DNA of 64,000 nucleotides from Chitinophagaceae bacterium T5-Br10_B2g13 (GTDB taxonomy: Bacteria; Bacteroidota; Rhodothermia; Balneolales; Balneolaceae), in assembly GCA_001564065.1 (NCBI GenBank), contig LKNA01000001.1, forward strand, positions 1 through 64,000, written 5' to 3'. Positions 1-9,300 of this stretch are shown piece after piece. The notes beneath the pieces were generated by a model. It was not told where the DNA came from, did not search any database, and was given only the letters and a program-made list of their open reading frames with translations. Within the stretch, counting starts at the first letter, position 1. Each line of letters opens with the position of its first letter. A program made the position numbers and the translations under genes.

Positions 1-701
1 CGGCAATCTCGCGTTCACCTCGAATGACAGCCATAATGGAGGTAACCACTTCCGGCATGGATGTGCCCGCGGCAACAATGGTTAACCCGATGATGGTTTC
101 ACTCAGGCCGAAATTCTGCGCAAGATAGACGGCACCATCCAGGAACCAGTTGGAGCCTGCCATCAGCAATGCAAGTCCGCCGGCAGCCATGGTGATATTC
201 AGAATCCACCCTTTCTTTTTTACCGGAGTTTCACCTGCTTCTAAAGGTTCAACGTTTCTTCGACTCCCCACGATCAAAAATGTAGTATAGATGATGAGTC
301 CGGCTGTCAGCAAAATTCCCTCAATCCGGCTAAGTACCCCGTTCAACGATAAAAGCATTAACACAACCGAAAAAGTGAGCATAAAGGGCACATCCATCCG
401 CAGAAGCTTTTTGGAGACAGAAAGCGGGAGGATCACAGCCGATACGCCAAGGATAAACAGGATATTGAAAATGTTACTTCCCACAACCGTTCCAAACGTA
501 ATGCCCTCCTTTCCGGTCAAAGACGATTCTATTCCCACAGCCAGTTCTGGAGAGCTGGTCCCGAATGCCACAACCGTTAGCCCGGTAACCAGCGGTGAAA
601 TACGAAAATTGAGGGCAATTCCCGATGCGCCTTTTACCAACAGTTCGGCACCGGCTATCAGGAGCAATAAGCCTGTAATAAATAGAATAATAGTTATCAA
701 A
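1..701 (-). CDS. Calcium/sodium antiporter (CaCA family, YrbG-like), 3' end cut by window
   Basis: Minus-strand translation reads ITIILFITGLLLLIAGAELLVKGASGIALNF...VVAFGTSSPELAVGI...GSNIFNILFILG...VAAGTSMPEVVTS, the two alpha-repeats of CaCA exchangers. TTG start assumed at 701. Confidence 0.85.
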
Positions 702-912
702 GAAGAAGGTTTGTTTAATGAATGATATCTCTTGTCATAGTACAAAGATCTGTGATGATAAGGCGAATTGAGTAATCGATGTGGCGTATTGGATATTCTC
801 GATTTTTGAATGATTCAAATACGAAATTACTGATTCATTAAACGAAACGGCCTTCTATGAGTATTTCAAACATCTATGGAATTGCATGGAATTAAACATG
901 CACACTTAAAAA

Positions 913-957
913 AATAAAGCCTTGCAGATCAATGACTTGCAAGGCTTTATTTGTTTT
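913..957. terminator. Rho-independent-type hairpin between antiporter and UspA genes
   Basis: AATAAAGCCTTGCA...TGCAAGGCTTTATT stem followed by a T-rich run. Confidence 0.7.
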
Positions 958-987
958 CAGTGAAACAAACTTGTCTATACTCACAAT

Positions 988-1842
988 CTATGGACTCAAA
1001 AACAGCGGTCCCATTGTGCTTGTAATCATGTAGTGTGTGGTTGAACCGAATGCTGCCCGTTTTACGGCAGACACTGAATGAGCTCCCATCAGAAGCAGAT
1101 CCGGATTTTTCATCAGTTGACGATCCAGAATTCTTAGTCCCGGCTCTCCCTTCTCTAATACCGTTTTAGTGATATAGTTAAAATTATGGGTCTTCAAATA
1201 GGTTTCGGCCTTATTCAAAACTGTAGCAGATTTGTCCATCGCCTCACTTGATTCGCCGTCTGCCACATTTACAAGATCGATTTCAATGTCTTTGCCATAA
1301 GGCAGAAGATGCACAAAAGATTTTAACGACCGGGCCGAGGCAGAACTACCATCAAAGGCAATCATAATATTTTCAATCTCTCTGTACTCCTCCGTAACAA
1401 CCAGTGTTGGAGCCACTCCGCCCTTTACAACTTTGGCCAGCGTGCGAGTATCCCTGTCGGGTTCACTGTAGAAAAACCTGGAATCTCTGCCCAAAACCAG
1501 TAAATCGTGATATTTCATCTCTTCGATTATCACCTCAGCTGAAGCGCCTTGCTGCCTTAATACCCTGTTTCTCAATCCCTCTTTATCTACTGCTTTTTTA
1601 AATGAATCCAGTAAATCCTGAGCAACTTTCTGTGTCTCACCTGTCATCTCCACCCAAATTTCTCTGGCAGCATGCTCCGTACCATAACCTCCTACGCCAA
1701 TCATAGAATTCAGGTTTCCGACATCAACCACAGTCAAGCCGGTCACTTCTGCATCAAACCTCTTTGCAAGCCGAATTGCAAAGCGTGTTGCTACAGGTGT
1801 ATCTGCATCGGGATCTAAAGCCACCAATATTCTTTTTATCAT
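988..1842 (-). CDS. Universal stress protein, tandem UspA domains
   Basis: ORF 284 aa; starts MIKRILVALDPDADTPVATRFAIRLA; second domain IMIAFDGSSASARSLKSFVHLL; GAHSVSAVKRAAFGSTTHYMI tail. Confidence 0.9.
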   Translation of the reverse strand: MIKRILVALDPDADTPVATRFAIRLAKRFDAEVTGLTVVDVGNLNSMIGVGGYGTEHAAREIWVEMTGETQKVAQDLLDSFKKAVDKEGLRNRVLRQQGASAEVIIEEMKYHDLLVLGRDSRFFYSEPDRDTRTLAKVVKGGVAPTLVVTEEYREIENIMIAFDGSSASARSLKSFVHLLPYGKDIEIDLVNVADGESSEAMDKSATVLNKAETYLKTHNFNYITKTVLEKGEPGLRILDRQLMKNPDLLLMGAHSVSAVKRAAFGSTTHYMITSTMGPLFLSP

Positions 1843-1887
1843 CTTCTGCTCCCTTAATAATTTTCGGATTTAAATTATTATACAGTT

Positions 1888-3048
1888 TTATGTCGCATTG
1901 TAGTCCCAAAGTCCTGACCCCTGGATAGGGTATCGGTAACTTCTCACTGCTTTTTTACCCAAAATATTCTTCCTAATCTCATGACAAATTTTTTCGATTG
2001 GAAATTGATTCAGTTCAGGTAGTTCATCGGATATTTTTCTATTCAAATTCCATAAAAGTGCGCTTTCGCGATTTTGTAAAATGATTTTACCTCCTGCTTC
2101 ATGCACATTTCTCGCGCCGGTTATCCCATCCACACCTCCGCCCGATAAAAAAACAGTAAGCAGTTTATTTTTATAAGCCTGTGAAGCTGATCGTAAGAGA
2201 ACGTCGATCGATGGGCGGTTTTTATTCTCTCTCGGGCCTTTATGAATTCCCAATACTTTTCGATACCCATCATTTTTTATGACCGTATGATATCCTCCGG
2301 GAGCCAGATATATTTGTCCCGGAATCAGGGGGCTTTCATTTTGTGCCTCCCTTACATTCATTTCTGTAATTTTATCCAATTCGGCTGCAAAAGATTTTGA
2401 ATAAATTTTTGGCAGATGCTGTACGATAACAACAGGAGTGGGCAGATCTGTTGGCAGTTCAGAAATTAGCTGATACAGTGCTTTCACTCCTCCTGTACAT
2501 CCGGCAATTACGACCAACTCAGCATTTGGTGAAAGCTGCTGAGGTTTTTGATCCAGGACTTTTTGAACCTCAGTAATTAATACATCTGATGATTTTGGAG
2601 CAGATAATAATCCTTTATTAAGTTCCCCTAAAATACGGGTAAGTGGAATGACTCTTTTACGAAAATGGCGCATTGAAAACATAATTCCCACATTCCGGTC
2701 AGGCTTTGTAATAAACTCTACTGCACCTAATTTCAACGATTGTAATGCAATATATGCCCCTTTTTCACTCAGAGGAGCCATAACTACCACGGGCAGCTCT
2801 GGCCAATGATTCCGTATCGTTTCCACCCATTTTACTTCTTGTTTCGTTTTCGCGTCTAACCCTAAAAAGAGCACATCCGGCTGAATGCGATCTATTTGAT
2901 CCTCAATCCTTTCTATACCTTTCAAATCAAGTGAAAACGTAGTTTCTACCTCCTCCATCTCTTTGAAAATTGAAACCAGGATTTGACGAATTAATACATG
3001 CGAATCTATTACAAGTACTTTGAGCGATTTTTTTATCTCTCCAGACAT
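1888..3048 (-). CDS. CheB-like protein: degenerate receiver plus methylesterase-type domain
   Basis: ORF 386 aa; VVIAGCTGGVKALYQLISELP, VVIVQHLPKIYSKSFAAELD, IYLAPGGYHTVI, FLSGGGVDGITGA match CheB methylesterase motifs. Confidence 0.85.
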   Translation of the reverse strand: MSGEIKKSLKVLVIDSHVLIRQILVSIFKEMEEVETTFSLDLKGIERIEDQIDRIQPDVLFLGLDAKTKQEVKWVETIRNHWPELPVVVMAPLSEKGAYIALQSLKLGAVEFITKPDRNVGIMFSMRHFRKRVIPLTRILGELNKGLLSAPKSSDVLITEVQKVLDQKPQQLSPNAELVVIAGCTGGVKALYQLISELPTDLPTPVVIVQHLPKIYSKSFAAELDKITEMNVREAQNESPLIPGQIYLAPGGYHTVIKNDGYRKVLGIHKGPRENKNRPSIDVLLRSASQAYKNKLLTVFLSGGGVDGITGARNVHEAGGKIILQNRESALLWNLNRKISDELPELNQFPIEKICHEIRKNILGKKAVRSYRYPIQGSGLWDYNAT

Positions 3049-3302
3049 GAGCTACACATTTAAAGTTTTAAAACGATTTAGAGAACAGTTGACTGCATAA
3101 GGAAGATTTTTCGAAAAGAAATTCGATTCCGTTCAATTCAGAGCATTTGAACGTATCTTCCGATGTGCTTGCAGTACAAAATTTCTCTACTAATTTTTAT
3201 CTACAAACAATTTATCAAGAATTGTACCCTCGGTCTTAATCTGAGCAAAGATCTTGTTGTAATATTTTCACAAATTTTCATGTAATCCTGTCAACAATCA
3301 GC

Positions 3303-6300
3303 TTAAACCTTTTCTTTCTCCCCGACCATTATCAATTCCACTCGGTGAGTTTTACCGTCATTCAAAATTTTAATCTTCGCCATAATCTTATCCTGAGAGA
3401 ATTCTTCTCCATCCACTTGACCTGCCAGTTTACCGGACTCTAAACCATCCCGGTTTTCAATTTTAATAATGTACTCCGTTCCAATGTCATCAGGTTTGTA
3501 ACGTATTGTGTACGATTTCCAGGATTTCGAAATAGCCGGTTTCAGTATAATCTGTTTTCCCTCTATTCTGAACCCTAATACAGATTCCAGCATCACCCTG
3601 TACATCCATCCGCCTGATCCGGTGTACCAGGTCCAACCGCCCATACCGGTCAGGGGTGGTTCGCCATATACATCAGCTGCAACCACATAAGGTTCCACTT
3701 TGTACTGAAGGCATTTGTCAAATGTGGAAGCATGATTAATCGGGTTCACCATGTTAAGGTAGTTTACCGCCTTTTCACCTCTGCCGAGCTCTGCCATGGC
3801 TTTGATCAGCCAAAGTGCTGCGTGAGTATATTGACCGCCATTTTCCCGTACCCCGGGAATGTAACCTTTGATGTAGCCCGGATTTTTCTCGGTTTTGTCA
3901 AAAGGCGGGGTCAACAGTCGAATAATTCCTTCCGGCTCCGATACCAGGTGATTTTCGGCTGACTGCAGTGCCTTTTGAGCGCGCTCATCCGTTGCAACGC
4001 CAGAAATAACCGCCCACGCCTGCGAAATAGCATCAATCTTACACTCCTCATTCTGCACTGATCCAAGCGGAGTACCGTCATCATAATACGCCCTCAGGTA
4101 CCACTCACCATCCCAGCCTGCATCATTCAACCTTTTTTTAAGTTCAGAGGCTGTTTTCTTATACCTCTCAGCACGGTTTGTATCATCCATTTTTTTACAG
4201 ATTGGAATAAAACGATCCAGCGTGATATAGATGAAGAATCCCAGCCAAACGCTTTCACCTCTGCCCTCTTCACCCACGCGATTCATCCCGTCATTCCAGT
4301 CTCCGGCACCTATTAAAGGAAGTCCGTGTTGCCCAAACTGCAGTGAAATATCGATCGCTTTACAGCAGTGCTCATAAAGAGATCCGGTTTTTTCTGTTAC
4401 CTGTGGTGTGAGATACACTTCATGTTCATCATCCTCCAGGGAACGGGCAGTTATGTAAGAAATCTCTTCATTCAGAATATCACGGTCGCCCGTAACACGT
4501 ATGTAGTGATCTGTTACGTATGGCAGCCAGAGACGGTCATCTGTAATTTTAGACCGGATCCCTCTGCCCGTTGGCGGATGCCACCAGTGTAGCACATCAC
4601 CCTCTTCAAACTGTTTGGATGCATGTAGTAAAATCTGCGTTCTGGTTAGAGCAGGATCCACATAAAGCAGTGCCATGGAGTCCTGGAGCTGATCCCGAAA
4701 TCCAAATGCACCTCCGGCCTGGTAGTATGCCGTTCGTCCCCACATTCTGCTGGACAAATTTTGATAGGTCAGCCAGCCATTCACCATCAAATCTATCGAC
4801 TTATCCGGAGTTTCAACCTGTACTCTTCCGATCTTGTCTGACCAGAAATCTATCACAGAACTTAGTGCCGACTCCGCCTTTTCAACATCCCTGTATTCAG
4901 AAAGAACTTTTTTCGCCTCCACTTCACTTTTTGCTTCTCCGTCGAAAAAGTAGATGACTCTTTTTTCTCCCTTTTCCAGATTTAAGTCAAACTGAAGTGC
5001 CGCGCAGGGATCTGAACCTACATCGATCCGGTTATCGAGGTTCTTATTTTTGCCAACTGCTATCGGATTATTCAGAGATCGATTCCGGCCAATAAAATTC
5101 TCTCTTTCAGTGGTGTAGAAAACTTCATCTTCATAATCAGGCATATAAACTCCTGAGTATGCCACCCTTCCGGCAAACTCGTTGTTATAGAAATTTCTCG
5201 AAAACAGGGATTGCATTTCATTCATAAAATGGGAGGTGACATATCTCGATGAGCTCTTTCGGCTCACTCCCAAAACCGTATCCAGATACCTGAAAAGTGA
5301 AAGTGAGCACGACTTCCTGTCAACATTCTCAATCGTCAAACGGCTGATTTTTACTGAGTCGCTTAAGGGCACAAAATGTGTAAGCTCTTGCTTCAGGCCT
5401 GCGCTTTTGTGATGAAATGTGGTATGTCCGAACCCGTGAACTGCTTCATAGTTGCCATTTCCGGGAACGGGGCCGGGTGCCGGAGACCAGAAAATTTTAC
5501 GTTCATTATCCCGTATAAAGAATGCTTCAGAATGCGTATCTAAAACCGGATCATTCGACCAGGTCGTGATTTTATTCTCCCGGCTGTTTTCACTCCAGGT
5601 ATATCCTGCCCCGCGCTCGGAAACGAGTGTACCGAAATCCGGGTTCGAAAGTATGTTTACCCAGGGTGCCGGTGGAAAACTGTGCCGGTTGGTTTCCGGG
5701 TCAATGTTTATCTGAATCCGGTACTCTTTTCCATCTTCACTGAATCCTCCAAAGCCGTTGAAAAAACGCAAATTCTCTTCAGGTTTCCGTTCATCAATCT
5801 CATCGTTGAACTCCACGGGTACCGGTTTATAATCATTTTCTACTCCCTCATTCATCCACGATTGCGTATCCACTCCCTGAAGAATCAGATCTTCTCTGGC
5901 CGGAAGTTTATGCCTGAACTGTGCATGCGCTACTGTTTGAACCAACATTAAATCCTCAGGCGGTATTTTATCGGTTCGATGGACGAATATTCCACCGTAC
6001 TTGTTAATCAACCCTCTTTCGGATGATGATTCAATGAGCTGATAAATTGCTTCCTGAACTTCATCAGCGTAACTCGGAGCATGATCGTTTAGAATAAGAA
6101 GTTCACTTTGCAACCCCCGCTGTCTCCAGAAAGCGTGAGCCTTCAGCATCTTTTTGAGGTGTTTAATCTGATCTGTCTGATCTATTTTGAAGACCACCAA
6201 AGGTAAATCCCCCGAGATTCCATAAGCCCAGAGGTCCTGCTGCTTCTTGCGATTTTGCATCAAAATCGAAGAGTCAGCTCTGAATTTTGAATTTGAGTAG

Positions 6301-9300
6301 ATGAGATGAGAAGCTAATTTTTGGAAATAATGAGCCTCCCTTGAATTAATTCCAATATGATTCAGCTCCACAGAACTGTAAACATCAGCCAGGTCAAAAG
6401 CTCTGAAAACAGATAGAGAATTATCATACATATCGGCCATATGAATAGCCTCCTGTTCGGATTTGGCATATCCCAACCCAAATGCGAAAATAACTTTTTC
6501 ACCCGGACCCAGTTTAATTTTCTTTCGAAGGCTCATGATCGGATCGGATACATTTCCCAGCGAGCAATCCAGTCTTGAATCTGAATCCATTGCCTTCGGA
6601 TGGCTTAGTGTCCTGCCTCTCCCGATAAACTTTGATCGCTCCGTTTCATATTGAAGCGGATCCGTTAAATTATCCGAATCATCCCCTGCAAAGGTATGAA
6701 CCATCCACATTGGAGATTCTTTATCACTTCGGGGTCTGCGTTTGGCAAGCAGAGCATGATGTTCAGCCAGGTATTCTGTTTGAATAAACAGCTTGGAAAA
6801 TGCAGGATGTGCATTGTGATCCTTACTCTGATTCAATACAACTTCTGCATAGCTGGTTACCTCAAGTTCCCTCTCTTTTTCTGAGTAGTTGGTCAATGTA
6901 ATTTTTCGAAGCTCGATTGGGTAGTCCGGCGATACACAAACTTCCGTTGTTGTCTCAATCCACTCATCCACTCTTGAGGTCACCATTTTACCGTTGTGGA
7001 ACCAGCTGTCGTATCGATCAGGCTTCCGCTTTACGGGCTGATGACCGGCCGACCAGAATTTACCGCTCTTCAAATCTTTGATATAGACAAATACCCCCAG
7101 TGGGTCAACGGTTGGATCAGGTTCCCACCCGTTTAGAGTTACCCCATTACACTGAGAGCTGCCCGTACCGGTGTGGGTCAGAAGAGTCGAGAAATTACCG
7201 TTTGAGAGGATATGAAGTCGAGGCGGGCTCGTATCCAACTCGCCCATTCCGGCATGCTCCACAATTTTCTGGACTGCTTCCTGTTCGCCCGGCTCCAGCT
7301 CCACTTCAATTGGATGAGGCTCTTTAATGGGCACTCCCCTTGGAACCCGCTCTTGCAAAATTAACTCACAGCCCTGGATTCTCGGATCTGCATGAAAGTA
7401 TTCCTGAATCAGGTTGTCGTTCATAAAGTTTTCCAGGGCAATCAATCCCATCCCATGATGGTGTACCATATACGACTTAACCACTTTGTGAGATTCCCCA
7501 CTGTTCAGCCGGGACGGTGTAAAGTCAAGCGCATCATAAAAACCGTGCAGCCCAAACCCACCCTTTCTCTCAATTCTCTTAAGGTTTTCTATGGATGAAA
7601 ACGGATCAACGGACAGCGACAACAGCGAGGCATACGGAGCCACTACATACTCCTCCGCAAGGCCACGCTTCAGACCCAGCCCTGGAGCTCCAAACGCCCG
7701 ATACTGATAGTGCATATCGATATTTAAATTGTAGTAGGCGCTTTCAGAAAACCCCCAGGGTTTCTTATTCTTTTTGCCATATTCCTGCTGCCATTTCACA
7801 ACATTCTCATAGGTGTGATCCATCAGCGTTTCGGGTACGCTTTTCATGAATAAAAGCGGCATCAGATATTCAAACATGGTACCTCCCCAGGAGAGCAAAA
7901 TCTCATTACGGCTCAAACTTGTCAGTCGTCTGCTCAATCTGAACCAGTGCTCTACCGGGATGTCGCCTTTGGCAATCGCTATGTAGGATGCGATCCTGGC
8001 TTCACTGGCAAGCAGGTCGTACGTACTCTTATCGAGTTGTGCACGATCAACATTGTACCCGATAGTGAACAGCCCTCTTTTCTTCAAATAGAGAAACGTA
8101 AAATCCATCTCTTCGATCAGCTTTTCACAAATCGATATAATATTATCTGTTTGTTTCTTCCACCGATTCAGGAGGAGGATACATTGAGATTTGTTCTCCC
8201 GATTCTGGGCATACTCATCCAGCATCTTAGGCGAATAGTCTGACAGGTCCCGGTCCGAATCCATACTCAAACATTTCCATTCAGCAATTGATTTTTCCAA
8301 CTGATGGAGCGGACTCTCAACCCAGTAGCGTAAATCCTGCATGTATTGATCATCGTAATGACTTCCCAATGGCAGCAAGTCGACAGCACTTAAGCGAGCG
8401 GCATCCTCTTTAATTTCACGAAGCAGATCGAGTCCGGACTTTTCACTCTGTTTAATTTTATCGAGCATAATCTTTGTGACCAATTGTATTTCCCTAAAGC
8501 AAGGATTAGCCTGTGGACAATCATTCTCAAGCTCATCAAAAATATTCTTGACGGTACGAACCGTGTCTTTTAAGCCCTGCCAGAATTTTGAGTTTAAAGC
8601 CTGTTCTTCCGAAGCTGCTCTGATACCCTCTTTTGCCACAATCAATCCTGCTGCTAAATTTCCGGAATCAACCGTAGATACATACCTCGGGTTTAATACA
8701 TCCCCCATTGTTGTTTGATACCAATTGAAAAAATGCCCCTTATAGCGCTCCAGTTTGTTTATAGAGAGCAGGGTATTCTCCATTCTATCTAACAGCTCAC
8801 TGTAAGTAATGTATCCACGGTTATATGCAACCAGGTTTGCAGTCAAGGCCAGACCAATATTCGTGGGAGACGTTCTGTCTACCGGAGATAGTGGTGGATC
8901 TACCTGGAAATTATCCGGCGGGAGCCAGGAGTTTTTGTCTGTAACCATTCGTTCAAAAAAGAACCAGGTTCGCCTGCTATACTCTCTGAGTAGTAAATAA
9001 TCTGACTTATCGACTTTGGCTTGGGTAGATTTAGTCGGTTGACTTATATACCAAACGTAAAACGGAGCACCGGACCAAAGCACAAAAAATGGAGCCAGTG
9101 TCCACAAGTAACCGGGATTCGTGTTGAGTGCACCCACAAGTATCCACACACCCAAAATGACAGGAAGCAGCATCATTCTAACATAAGCAGAGAGTGAGTT
9201 CGGGCTATTGGACTCTGTTTGAGATGCCGTTGTCCACTCCAGTAAATTTCTCTTCGAAATACTGAGGCGGTAAAGTGTTCTGAAAACCGCATCCAGTTGC

